Below are positions 26,606-35,746 of a DNA stretch of 64,000 nucleotides, in pieces. This DNA is from JAFGPL01 sp963781805. Its GTDB lineage: Bacteria; Bacteroidota; Bacteroidia; Bacteroidales; UBA10428. Location of the stretch: the NCBI GenBank assembly GCA_963781805.1, contig CAWAHF010000004.1, positions 2,480,001-2,544,000 of the forward strand. The letters run 5' to 3'. A model generated the notes under the pieces. That model saw only the letters and a program-made list of their open reading frames with translations. It did no database searches and was not told where the DNA came from. The number at the start of each line of letters is the position of its first letter. Position 1 is the first letter of the stretch. Made by a program: the position numbers and the translations under genes.

Positions 26606-26783
26606 AACAATTTATTTTTCAACGATATAATTGTGCGCTGTCGTTTATACACGACTAATAGTCGTTTACACCCGACAGTAAATGATTATCAACCGATTAA
26701 CCCTGAGGTTTGTAAGTTACTTTGTCTTATCAAATTTCACAAACCGAAATAACAAATTTTATTAACTTTTAAAATTTATAATT

Positions 26784-27128
26784 ATGAACAATTTAAGAAA
26801 CAGAGTACAGTTAATCGGGAACCTGGGAATGAATCCTGATGTTAAGAAGCTTGATGGTGGTAAAAGAGTAGCTAAATTTTCGCTGGCCACTTCTGAAACC
26901 TACAAAAATGCAGATGGCAAAAAAGTTACCGAAACACAATGGCACAATCTTGTAGCCTGGGGAGGTCTGGCTGAAATTGCAGAAAAATATCTTCAGAAAG
27001 GAAGTGAGATTGCCGTTGAAGGTAAGTTAACACACAGAACCTATGAGGACAAAGAAGGTAATAAAAAATTCTTTACCGAAATTGTTCTGAACGATATCAT
27101 GATGTTACGCAACAAAAACAGTAACTGA
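26784..27128 (+). CDS. ssb: Single-stranded DNA-binding protein
   Basis: A 114-residue OB-fold protein (NRVQLIGNLGMNPDVK, TQWHNLVAWGGLAEIAEKYL, GSEIAVEGKLTHRTYEDKEG). It lacks the long acidic tail (DDDIPF type) by which bacterial SSB recruits repair enzymes. Such short SSBs occur as main or accessory copies in Bacteroidota, often beside mobile DNA. It is the first conserved gene to the right of the defence island, and it ends in a good terminator 40 bp downstream. Confidence 0.95.
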   Translation: MNNLRNRVQLIGNLGMNPDVKKLDGGKRVAKFSLATSETYKNADGKKVTETQWHNLVAWGGLAEIAEKYLQKGSEIAVEGKLTHRTYEDKEGNKKFFTEIVLNDIMMLRNKNSN

Positions 27129-27170
27129 TTTACGTAAGGTTGAACTTACAGTATCTATATTAGTATGCAA

Positions 27171-27197
27171 AAAAGAGGCAGGGAATCTGCCTCTTTT
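27171..27197 (+). terminator. Rho-independent terminator after ssb
   Basis: The 11-bp stem AAAAGAGGCAG pairs with CTGCCTCTTTT around the loop GGAAT, followed by more T residues. As a near-perfect palindrome with an A tract on the left it could act in both directions. Confidence 0.88.
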
Positions 27198-27251
27198 TTG
27201 TAGTATTAAAGTTTTAATCAACCTGATGTATTTTATAAATATATAATTTTT

Positions 27252-27466
27252 CACTACTGACCGACTAAATGCTTTTATAATCTTTATACATCTTATTTTG
27301 TAGAACCTCTACGAGGTATCACTGCCTTTGGGGTTATTTTTTTCTACAATTCCTAATCCGCTATGCGGAAATTCTCCCTAAGAGATAAAGTGTTGTAATA
27401 AAGCAATAAAGTAAAGATCCTATTCCACATAGTGGATAAACAAATAATTTAGTCGGACACTACTGA
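27252..27466. mobile_element. MITE-like element with inverted ends and flanking direct repeat
   Basis: The inverted ends CCGACTAAAT (27261-27270) and ATTTAGTCGG (27447-27456) enclose 176 bp without an ORF. The 9-bp word CACTACTGA stands immediately outside on the left (27252) and one base outside on the right (27458), as expected of a target-site duplication. The interior includes small hairpins (ACCTCTACGAGGT, TCCGCTATGCGGA). It lies in the 390-bp gap between ssb and the permease gene. Confidence 0.5.
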
Positions 27467-27517
27467 TAATTTTTATAAGACGGGGATTTTGAAACCAATA
27501 AAACAGTGACGCCAATT

Positions 27518-28765
27518 TTAGTAGATTGCTGCTTCGCCTGAAGTAACAAATCTCCTGATTACATATCTTACAGGGTACCATGCAGCAAAGTATCCGATAA
27601 GTAAAACAGATGCAACAATGGCAGTAACATCCTGCCACTTCACAACTACCGGATATGAATCTATCACAAAACTTCCACTATTGGGCAGACCCACAACCTT
27701 AAAATGAATCTGTATCCAGCAAATAAGTAACCCGGTAAATAAACCTATAAAAGCGCCGAGAAAAATAATCAATCCCCCTTCGGTAAGAAATATTTTTTTT
27801 ATTAAAGGCATATCAGCTCCCATGCTCCGGATAATGCCGATATCCAATTTTTTTTCAAGCACCAGCATGGTGAGTGATCCGATAACATTAAAGGACGCCA
27901 CCGCAAGGATAAAAATCAGAATAAGAAAAATCGCCCACTTTTCTGTTTGCATCGTTTTAAAAAAGAGTTCATTTTGCTGAAAATGATTTTTGACATTAAA
28001 TCTGTCTCCGAACAAAGCCTGCACCTTTTTCTGAACATCACTTAAAGCAACTTTACCGGATAATTTAATTTCAAGCGATGTAACTTCATTGGAGTATGAG
28101 AAGAGATCGCGGGCAAATTCAATTGGTACCAGGATGTATTTTGCATCAAAGTCCTGCTCGATGGAAAAAACACCTATCGGAGTTATATACCTTCGGTTGA
28201 TAGCTTTGGCCTGATCGAAGGTTAAGTTTTTTGTTCTCCTCGGAACATAAACTGCAATCTGTTCTCTGTAATTAAGTTTGGGGTCAAGATTAATATTCAG
28301 AAAATAAGCTATCCCCTGACCAACAATGGCAAAAGGCTGCTGATCGTTCTTCAGGGTAAAACTACCTCTTCTAATCATGCTGTCGATTCCTGAAACATTC
28401 GAATAATTGTCAGAAACCCCTTTCAAAACAGCATTGGTCTGTTTATCGTCGTACCTTAATAACACATTATCTTCCAGTACCCTGGCATAATTGTAAACCC
28501 CATCCATTTTTTTCAGTTGTTCCAGCTTATTTGTATCGGGAACAAAGGTTTTTCCTTCCTTAATGGTTACGATCAGATCGGGATTAAACGAATTGAAAAG
28601 AGATTGCACCAGGTTATCAAAACCGTTAAAGACCGACAATACCACAATAAGCGCCATGGTGCCGACAGCAACTCCTCCAACAGAAATGAAAGAGATGATA
28701 TTTATTGCGTTATGCGACTTTCGGGCAAACAGGTATCTTTTGGCTATGTATACAGGAAGATTCAA
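27518..28765 (-). CDS. LolC/LolE-type ABC transporter permease
   Basis: A 415-residue inner-membrane protein of the lipoprotein-releasing FtsX/MacB class. There is an N-terminal membrane helix (residues 20-45), a long periplasmic domain (about 50-270) and three C-terminal helices (WAIFLILIFILAVASF; GLIIFLGAFIGLFTGLL; VTAIVASVLLIGYFAAW). IRSMGAD near residue 315 is the ATPase-contact loop. It should move lipoproteins from the inner membrane toward LolA with a LolD-like ATPase encoded elsewhere. It is directly followed upstream by rbfA (13 bp gap), an arrangement common in Bacteroidota. Confidence 0.92.
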   Translation of the reverse strand: MNLPVYIAKRYLFARKSHNAINIISFISVGGVAVGTMALIVVLSVFNGFDNLVQSLFNSFNPDLIVTIKEGKTFVPDTNKLEQLKKMDGVYNYARVLEDNVLLRYDDKQTNAVLKGVSDNYSNVSGIDSMIRRGSFTLKNDQQPFAIVGQGIAYFLNINLDPKLNYREQIAVYVPRRTKNLTFDQAKAINRRYITPIGVFSIEQDFDAKYILVPIEFARDLFSYSNEVTSLEIKLSGKVALSDVQKKVQALFGDRFNVKNHFQQNELFFKTMQTEKWAIFLILIFILAVASFNVIGSLTMLVLEKKLDIGIIRSMGADMPLIKKIFLTEGGLIIFLGAFIGLFTGLLICWIQIHFKVVGLPNSGSFVIDSYPVVVKWQDVTAIVASVLLIGYFAAWYPVRYVIRRFVTSGEAAIY

Positions 28766-28778
28766 AGGATACAGTATT

Positions 28779-29117
28779 TCATTTATTTAGTAACTCGTCA
28801 ATTCTTCCGGCATAGTCGATGGAATCATCACGGAAAAATACCAGTTCCGGAATTATTCGCAGCTGATGCCTTACATGTTGGCCCAATTGGTTACGAATAT
28901 ATTTCGAGTGCTGATTGATTAACTCAATATAATTTTCTTCCTCTTTATAAGGAAATATACTCAAATATATTCGGGCTACGCTCATATCCGGGCTAATTCG
29001 CACAACCGTTACCGTAATTAATTTTCCGTGAAATAAGTTATTCGTTTCCCTGAGAATGATTTCTGCTACTTCTTTCTGCAGCAACCTCGCAACCTTATTC
29101 TGACGTATAGATTCCAT
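28779..29117 (-). CDS. rbfA: Ribosome-binding factor A
   Basis: A 112-residue KH-like protein that assists maturation of the 30S subunit and 16S rRNA 5' end. Family hallmarks are SIRQNKVARLLQKEVAEII at the start, VTVVRISPDMSVARIYLSIFP in the middle and LRIIPELVFFRDDSIDYAGRI near the end. The length is usual. It is first in an operon with the permease gene and divergent from trpS. Confidence 0.95.
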   Translation of the reverse strand: MESIRQNKVARLLQKEVAEIILRETNNLFHGKLITVTVVRISPDMSVARIYLSIFPYKEEENYIELINQHSKYIRNQLGQHVRHQLRIIPELVFFRDDSIDYAGRIDELLNK

Positions 29118-29285
29118 GCTTCTAACTTTACAATGAGTAAACTATAAGATTGCAAAATTCTAAAATTATCTAAGAATATTTATAAAATAATGAATTATTC
29201 CGATTAAATATTTTAAGGAACATTTTATAGATTTGTGACTTGTTAATATTTATTTAGATAGAAACTAAGAGATAATTGAAAAATC

Positions 29286-30290
29286 ATGGGTAGAAAAAGA
29301 GTGTTATCATGTATTCAGCCTACAGGCGAAATTCATATTGGTAATTATTTTGGGGCAGTAAAAAACTGGGCTGATATTCAGGATACATATGAATGTATTT
29401 ATGGTGTTGTAGATTTACATGCCATGACCATGCCTTATGATCCGGCAGTTTTGAAAGAAAATACCTACCGAATGGCCATTGACCTGATGGTTTGCGGAAT
29501 TGATCCTGAAAAGTCTATTTTATTTGTCCAGTCGCTTGTGCCAGAACACACCGAGCTGACCTGGATTTTAAATTGCATTGCATCTTTTGGCGAGTTAACC
29601 CGTATGACTCAGTTCAAAGATAAAACCGACCAGATGGAAAATGGAGGTAAAAGTTCGTTTGTATCCGCCGGGCTTTTTACATATCCTGTTTTACAGGCAG
29701 CAGATATATTGGTTTACAAAGCCGATTTTGTCCCTGTTGGGAGAGATCAGGTACAACACCTGGAGTTATCCAGAAATATCGCCGTCAGGTTTAACAATCA
29801 GTTTGGTGAACTTTTTCCCGAACCTCAACCCCTGCTGACTGATATTCCTAAGCTCGTTTCGCTTGCCGACCCGACAAAAAAAATGAGTAAAAGTCTCGGA
29901 GACAAGCATTATATCGGATTATTTGAAGAAGAAGATTCGGTCAGGAGAAAGGTCAAGACTGCTGTTACCGATACCGGTACAACTCAGGGAGGCGAAATGA
30001 GTGCTGGAGTTGAGAATCTGTTTAATCTGATTAAAGCGTGCGCAAAACAAAATGAACATGACGAACTGATGAACCATTACAGGCAAGGTACGCTTAAATA
30101 CAAAGATCTTAAAGAGGTAACCGCCGATGCACTGGTTGAACTAACCTTAGGATTCAGAAAAAAAAGAGACGAACTATTCAAAGACAGGGCAAAGAATGAA
30201 AAATTAATCAAAAACCTGTCGGAGAAAGCCAGGACGATTGCCCATGAGACAATTACTGAAGTGAGGAAACTAACAGGGTTGCCCGTTTAA
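29286..30290 (+). CDS. trpS: Tryptophan-tRNA ligase
   Basis: A 334-residue class I synthetase that charges tRNA-Trp. The HIGH-type motif reads GEIHIGNYFGA (residues 14-24) and KMSKS appears in TKKMSKSLGDKH near residue 203. YPVLQAADILVYKADFVPVG is the tryptophan-pocket region. Length and order are typical of the bacterial enzyme. It is monocistronic, divergent from rbfA, and followed by a pair of REP-like palindromes. Confidence 0.97.
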   Translation: MGRKRVLSCIQPTGEIHIGNYFGAVKNWADIQDTYECIYGVVDLHAMTMPYDPAVLKENTYRMAIDLMVCGIDPEKSILFVQSLVPEHTELTWILNCIASFGELTRMTQFKDKTDQMENGGKSSFVSAGLFTYPVLQAADILVYKADFVPVGRDQVQHLELSRNIAVRFNNQFGELFPEPQPLLTDIPKLVSLADPTKKMSKSLGDKHYIGLFEEEDSVRRKVKTAVTDTGTTQGGEMSAGVENLFNLIKACAKQNEHDELMNHYRQGTLKYKDLKEVTADALVELTLGFRKKRDELFKDRAKNEKLIKNLSEKARTIAHETITEVRKLTGLPV

Positions 30291-30315
30291 AAATTATTAC
30301 TCCAATCTTTCAGCC

Positions 30316-30437
30316 ATTCCTGCGAAAGCAGGAATCTCTTTCAAGAGTAGATATCATTATCTGTCTGGTTTGTAAGGAATGCTAATTATTAAAAATAATT
30401 CCAGACATAAACTTTGGATTCCTGCTTTCGCAGGAAT
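30316..30437. repeat. Inverted pair of REP-like palindromes
   Basis: Two 20-bp palindromic words, ATTCCTGCGAAAGCAGGAAT at 30316-30335 and its exact reverse complement at 30418-30437, lie 82 bp apart in the trpS 3' region. The flanks are also partly complementary. The layout is that of bacterial REP/BIME-type repeats and could protect or terminate the trpS transcript. Confidence 0.6.
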
Positions 30438-30492
30438 GTTAAAGTGTTAAGCATTTGTATGTGATATAATAGAGTGAAATAGTATTCTGAAG

Positions 30493-31005
30493 TTAGTCAT
30501 TTTTCAAGTCAAACCTGCCATCTGATATTACTAAAAGGGTAAAATCATATTCGTTAATCGCATTAAAATAAAAGGTACCTGAAATAATATTATTAATTGT
30601 GTCCATATAAGAAATGACTATTCTTCCATTATTAAAACTATCTGCATTATAGGTATAGCTTTCATAATTCACCAAACCAGATATTTTATATTCACCGATT
30701 CCTGTGACATTATTAACCCAAAAATTTAAATAAGCATCTCCAAAAGGATCGGTTTTATCGGCTAACCTATTAGTCTTTACTGCGAACACATAATTAGGAT
30801 ATTCAGGATATTCAAATATTATCGCACTTCCCAAAGATAATCTTCTGATTTCCGGGATATAAATTTCATCACCAATTATACAACCAAAGGTATTTGCCCC
30901 AATAGTAGTAGCATCTGGTAATTTAGTCGGTACAGGTTCTTTTTCGCAAGAAAAAGCTACCATAAGATATACTGTAAAAAATATTTTGAATCTTATTAAC
31001 CGCAT
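30493..31005 (-). CDS. DUF6252-type lipoprotein
   Basis: A 170-residue envelope protein with a short lipoprotein signal ending in VAFSC (cysteine near residue 20). The ANTFGCIIGDEIYIP segment after it is the start of the beta-rich domain of the DUF6252-like lipoproteins common in Bacteroidota. FDLKND closes the last strand. Function unknown. It is followed on the same strand, upstream, by a second lipoprotein gene of unrelated sequence. Confidence 0.7.
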   Translation of the reverse strand: MRLIRFKIFFTVYLMVAFSCEKEPVPTKLPDATTIGANTFGCIIGDEIYIPEIRRLSLGSAIIFEYPEYPNYVFAVKTNRLADKTDPFGDAYLNFWVNNVTGIGEYKISGLVNYESYTYNADSFNNGRIVISYMDTINNIISGTFYFNAINEYDFTLLVISDGRFDLKND

Positions 31006-31054
31006 AATTAATTGATATAAATAAATTTATTCGAAAGAATAATTAATTCTTTCA

Positions 31055-31660
31055 TCAGTGTAGTACGGATTTTAATTCATATAAAAAATTATTTCTTATA
31101 TATTTTAATATACCTGTTTTGTAACAATAAAATATCTCAGAAAATTCAGAACCAGTCTGTTTTGGTAAAAAATGAAATACATTTAAATATTCAATATTAT
31201 TTATATTTAATGTGTCAATTGTATCCATACATTGAAAATAAATACCTCTAAATTCCATTGTTGCAGTATATACTCCTCTAATTCCATAATGAATCTGTAT
31301 ACTGTTGTAATTATCTGGTAATCCGTTGGCACACCCTCCAAATTCATTAATATTATATTTTAAAATCGTATCGATATAACTAAAGTTATTATTTAAAGAT
31401 CCCAACTCGTTATATTGAAGATATTCAAATTCCCAAAATTCATGTGGACTTTTGCATTCTGAACCACTTAATGGTTCTTGAAAAAAAGCATTTCTAATAA
31501 TTCGAACACTAAAAGTATCTGATTGGTTATACGAATAAAAAACTAAAGTATCTTTATCATTGAGTTCTGTTTTGTATTTTGTAGGAAGATTGTGATAAAT
31601 ATCCTTTTGTGATAGCTCACATGAAATAAGTATTAGGATTAAAACAACTAAATATTTCAT
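31055..31660 (-). CDS. Lipoprotein of unknown function
   Basis: A 201-residue protein with the lipoprotein signal MKYLVVLILILISC (cysteine 14). The mature part is rich in Asn, Tyr and Phe, with cysteines at several positions and a YCYKTGILKYIRN ending typical of surface beta proteins, but no family was recognised. It probably forms a two-gene unit with the DUF6252-type gene (49 bp gap). Confidence 0.65.
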   Translation of the reverse strand: MKYLVVLILILISCELSQKDIYHNLPTKYKTELNDKDTLVFYSYNQSDTFSVRIIRNAFFQEPLSGSECKSPHEFWEFEYLQYNELGSLNNNFSYIDTILKYNINEFGGCANGLPDNYNSIQIHYGIRGVYTATMEFRGIYFQCMDTIDTLNINNIEYLNVFHFLPKQTGSEFSEIFYCYKTGILKYIRNNFLYELKSVLH

Positions 31661-31675
31661 TTAAGTATGGACTAA

Positions 31676-31829
31676 TTAATTCTACTTTGACACATTAAAA
31701 AAATCAACCTGTTTTTACCCTTAATCCCTGAAGGGAACAGGTTGATTTTTCTGTATTCTCCCTTCAGGGTCAGGGGTAAAAAATGCAGAAAAATCATACT
31801 TTTTAACCAATCTGTCAAAGTAGAATTAA
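31676..31829. mobile_element. MITE-like element, 17-bp perfect inverted ends
   Basis: The ends TTAATTCTACTTTGACA and TGTCAAAGTAGAATTAA are exact inverted repeats 154 bp apart in outer span. The interior folds too (AATCAACCTGTT / AACAGGTTGATT) and has no ORF. A shorter relative lies at 49172-49250. The rest of the 390-bp gap up to uvrB shows nothing else. Confidence 0.6.
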
Positions 31830-32049
31830 ATTCAGCAATTAATTGATCAATAAATTAAATCGCAACAAGGTTATACCTATAAAAATCTGATTCTTAAGTC
31901 TCCTAAAATACAAATAACCTGATTGATGCGTTTAATTGTGACTAAATATAAGTTAAAATTTCTATATTTTCAATATCCTTTGGCCTTTTGGTAATGTTTA
32001 TAATAATTCACAAGTGAAGTTATTCTAATATATCTCGCCTTAAAAATAT

Positions 32050-34068
32050 TTATGTATCTTTTTCCTTTAACAATTTCTGATACGTATACATTTCATCCCG
32101 TAATCTTGCTGCTTCAATAAAATTCAAATCAGCTGCAACTTTTTCCATAGACTTTCGTGTATTTTCAATGGCTTTCTCCAGTGCCGCCTTGCTCATGTAT
32201 TGAACAACAGGATCAGCTGCAATATCAGCTTTTTCAGGTTCAGTGTACGGTCGGGCTGTCCTGGTTTTTAAACGTACCTCCTTCATAATGTTTGAAGCCG
32301 CTTTTATGATCTGTTTTGGTGTAATGTTATTTTTTTCATTATATGCCAATTGTCGTTCACGTCTTCTTTCTGTCTCATCTATTGTCTTCTGCATAGATCG
32401 CGTTATGATATCTGCATACATGATAACTTTCCCGTTAATATTTCGTGCTGCCCTTCCGGCAGTTTGTGTCAATGATCTTTCCGATCTTAAAAACCCCTCT
32501 TTATCTGCATCCAGAATAGCTACCAGGGAAACTTCGGGTAAATCAAGGCCTTCGCGCAATAAATTAACGCCAATTAACACATCAAAAATTCCATTTCTCA
32601 ATCCTTCAAGGATTTCAATACGATCCAGTGTATCTACATCTGAATGAATGTATCTGCATCTGATATTAAAACGCAACAGATAATTTGTCAATTCTTCAGC
32701 CATACGTTTGGTCAACGTAGTTACAAGTACGCGTTCGTTATTTTTTGTACATCTGCCAATCTCTTTTAATAAATCATCAATCTGGTTCAGGCTCGGCTTA
32801 ACCTCAATTACGGGATCGAGAAGTCCTGTAGGTCGGATTAACTGTTCAACAATCACACCTTCACAACGTTGAAGTTCAAAATCTGCGGGAGTTGCGCTGA
32901 CAAATATGGTTTGTCCCACTTTTTCTTCAAACTCTTCAAATTTTAACGGACGATTATCCATTGCAGCTGGAAGTCTGAAACCAAATTCTACAAGTGTTTG
33001 TTTTCTTGAATGATCACCTCCGTACATTGCACGAATCTGAGGAAGAGTCACATGGCTTTCATCAATTATCATCAGGAAATCATCGGGAAAATAATCAAGC
33101 AGACAAAAAGGTCTTGAACCGGGCTTCCGGCCGTCGAAGTAACGGGAATAATTTTCAATGCCGGGACAGTACCCTAATTCTTTAATCATTTCAAGATCAT
33201 ACGTAACTCTATCCTCAAGTCTTTTAGCTTCAAAAGGTTTACCAATCTCCTTAAAATAATCTACCTGCTTTACCATATCAGCTTCAATCTGCTTCATTGC
33301 ATTCTGCATCCTGTATTTTGTGGTAACAAAAATGTTTGCCGGAAAAATCTGAACCTCCGGAAATTTTTGAAGCGCTTTCCCTGTCTCCGGCTCAATAGAT
33401 TCTATTTCTTCAATTTCATCACCCCAGAAATGAATCCTATAGGCAAAGTCGCTGTATGCAAGAAAAACATCAACTGTATCACCCCCTACGCGAAAACTTC
33501 CACGCGGAAACTCTAAATCATTACGTGAATACATGCTATCGACCAGTTTTCGTAAAAAAACATTTCTGCTGATATGTTGTCCCTGCTCCAGCGTAATAAT
33601 ATTGCTGTAAAAATCATCCGGATTGCCTATGCCATAAATACATGAAACCGAGGATACCACAATAATATCGCGTCTTCCCGACAGCAGGGAGGAAGTAGCG
33701 CTTAATCTTAGCTTTTCGATTTCATCATTGATGGATAAATCTTTTTCAATGTAGGTATCTGTAACCGGCAGGTAGGCTTCAGGCTGATAATAATCATAAT
33801 AAGACACGAAATATTCAATGGCATTTTCGGGAAAGAATTGCTTAAACTCGCCGAATAACTGTGCTGCAAGTGTTTTATTATGGCTAAGCACAAGTGTAGG
33901 GCGATTAACCTTAGCCACTACATTTGCCATAGTAAATGTCTTGCCTGATCCGGTAACCCCTAACAAGGTCTGAAAAGGTAAACCACGATGCAGTCCGTCA
34001 ACTAATTGCCTTATAGCCTCAGGTTGATCGCCGGTGGGCTTGAATTCTGATGTAAGATTGAATTCCAT
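32050..34068 (-). CDS. uvrB: UvrABC excinuclease subunit B
   Basis: A 672-residue nucleotide-excision repair helicase-like subunit. Visible are Walker A GVTGSGKT (near residues 39-46), the beta-hairpin YYDYYQPEAYLP that clamps the damaged strand, DESHVTLPQ as the DEAD-like motif, GVNLLREGLDLPEVSLV, and a C-terminal UvrC-binding coiled segment (residues about 630-665). Length and domain order are normal. It is divergent from the cyclase-HD gene and stands alone. Confidence 0.98.
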   Translation of the reverse strand: MEFNLTSEFKPTGDQPEAIRQLVDGLHRGLPFQTLLGVTGSGKTFTMANVVAKVNRPTLVLSHNKTLAAQLFGEFKQFFPENAIEYFVSYYDYYQPEAYLPVTDTYIEKDLSINDEIEKLRLSATSSLLSGRRDIIVVSSVSCIYGIGNPDDFYSNIITLEQGQHISRNVFLRKLVDSMYSRNDLEFPRGSFRVGGDTVDVFLAYSDFAYRIHFWGDEIEEIESIEPETGKALQKFPEVQIFPANIFVTTKYRMQNAMKQIEADMVKQVDYFKEIGKPFEAKRLEDRVTYDLEMIKELGYCPGIENYSRYFDGRKPGSRPFCLLDYFPDDFLMIIDESHVTLPQIRAMYGGDHSRKQTLVEFGFRLPAAMDNRPLKFEEFEEKVGQTIFVSATPADFELQRCEGVIVEQLIRPTGLLDPVIEVKPSLNQIDDLLKEIGRCTKNNERVLVTTLTKRMAEELTNYLLRFNIRCRYIHSDVDTLDRIEILEGLRNGIFDVLIGVNLLREGLDLPEVSLVAILDADKEGFLRSERSLTQTAGRAARNINGKVIMYADIITRSMQKTIDETERRRERQLAYNEKNNITPKQIIKAASNIMKEVRLKTRTARPYTEPEKADIAADPVVQYMSKAALEKAIENTRKSMEKVAADLNFIEAARLRDEMYTYQKLLKEKDT

Positions 34069-34233
34069 TTGAAAAATATATTACTGTAAAATTAAACAAA
34101 ATTGAAATTTTAAACGTATGATAGAACATTGTGTAAAATTGTTAATGAAAAACTCATAAATTCCTCCATAATAATTTCAGAATACAGTCTTAAATAGTAA
34201 ATTTATATCAAACATAAAAACTCCCTCTTATTA

Positions 34234-35631
34234 ATGGATAAAGGCAAAAGGAAAACAAGTTTTCTAAAACATATAGCTGAACTGTTATCTCAGAACAAGA
34301 CATTAACCACTGAAAATGAAAAGCTGACAGAACAGAATGAACAACTGCTTCAGGAAGTGGAACGTTATAAGCAATTATTTGCAAAACATGAGATTCAGAA
34401 AAAATTTACAAATACCGAGCGGATCTCCAAAATTGTAAAATACAAGATATCTACCGTATTATATGCTGAAGCACAAGGTTTCTCTGAGATTGAAGAAGAT
34501 ATGGACACCAAAATTCTGGTGGATAATCTTGATGAAATATTTTTGGAGCTTAATACCATTATTGGAAAATATGAGATAAAAAATCTTAAAACTATTGGTG
34601 ATACGATCATGTGTGTGGGCGGAATTCCAAAGAAAAATATCACCAATCCGCTGGAAGTTGTTCTTGCAGCGGTCGAAATGCAATATTATACCAAAGATAT
34701 TCAGCGTTCCTACAAAGACCATAAAATATGGAAACTGAAGATTGGTATCCATACGGGTCCCCTTGTGGCTTCTGTCACAGGCAGAAAAAAACAGAGTTAT
34801 GAGGTCAAGGGAGATACTGTAAACCTGGCCGCACGAATAAGGTCATTCTGTGAAGATGGTGAAATAATTATTTCAGCAAATACTTACGAAATTGTTAAGG
34901 ACCTATTCAATTGCGAATATTACGGGAAAATGCCCGTTAAGTATAAAGGTGATATTCAGCTCTATACCGTTAAAGGAATCAAACCTGATTTCTCGCTTCA
35001 ATCGAAAGGATTAATACCCAATAAAAAATTCAGTATCCGGTTTGGACTTACGCAATTCATGGATTTACAGGAGCTTATTCTTGATAAACTTGAAAAAGAA
35101 CTTCCCAAATCACTTTTTTATCATAATGTCAAGCATACCGTTGATGTTGTTACTCAGGCAGAATTGATTGGATTTGGCGAAGGGGTATCAGACGAGGAAT
35201 TGCTTTTACTTAAAACTGCTGCTTTGTTTCACGATGCCGGGCATACCATCAGCTATGATGATCATGAATTTAACAGTACAACCATTGCAAGAGAGATACT
35301 TCCAAACTATTATTATACCCAACCTCAAATTGATTTGATTTGCGAACTGATCATGGCAACCAAACTCCCTCCAAATCCGCAGAATAAACTTGAAGAAATA
35401 ATTTGCGATGCAGATCTTGATTACCTTGGAAGAAGTGATATGATTCCTGTTTCCAACACGCTCTTTATGGAACTGAAAGAACAAAACAAAATCGGATCGT
35501 TGAATGACTGGAATAAACTACAGATTAAGTTTATTTCGGGTCACCAGTATTTTACTTATACTGCCAGAAATTTGCGCGAAGTGAACAAGCAAAACCAGAT
35601 TGAACGGATTAGTAGTTTAATTGAAGTTTAG
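34234..35631 (+). CDS. Class III nucleotide cyclase fused to an HD domain
   Basis: A 465-residue cytoplasmic fusion. Residues 15-50 form a coiled coil. A class III adenylate/guanylate cyclase domain follows (about 70-245): IGDTIMCVGG with the second metal Asp123, and GDTVNLAARIR with the Asn/Arg pair. The first metal aspartate is replaced by Glu79 (VLYAEAQGF in place of the usual FADIxGF). An HD domain (about 285-445) starts at YHNVKHTVDVV and has LFHDAGH. The pairing suggests cyclic-nucleotide synthesis with a linked hydrolase or sensor. Whether the Glu variant is active is open. Confidence 0.85.
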   Translation: MDKGKRKTSFLKHIAELLSQNKTLTTENEKLTEQNEQLLQEVERYKQLFAKHEIQKKFTNTERISKIVKYKISTVLYAEAQGFSEIEEDMDTKILVDNLDEIFLELNTIIGKYEIKNLKTIGDTIMCVGGIPKKNITNPLEVVLAAVEMQYYTKDIQRSYKDHKIWKLKIGIHTGPLVASVTGRKKQSYEVKGDTVNLAARIRSFCEDGEIIISANTYEIVKDLFNCEYYGKMPVKYKGDIQLYTVKGIKPDFSLQSKGLIPNKKFSIRFGLTQFMDLQELILDKLEKELPKSLFYHNVKHTVDVVTQAELIGFGEGVSDEELLLLKTAALFHDAGHTISYDDHEFNSTTIAREILPNYYYTQPQIDLICELIMATKLPPNPQNKLEEIICDADLDYLGRSDMIPVSNTLFMELKEQNKIGSLNDWNKLQIKFISGHQYFTYTARNLREVNKQNQIERISSLIEV

Positions 35632-35746
35632 AGATATAACCTAAATCCTATTTTTTTCCTAGACTTTAATGAGTACAATTTTGCTATTAAATTTCTTAAT
35701 GATTTCCCCAAAGAAGTATTTAATTTTTGCATTCTAATTAAATCTT

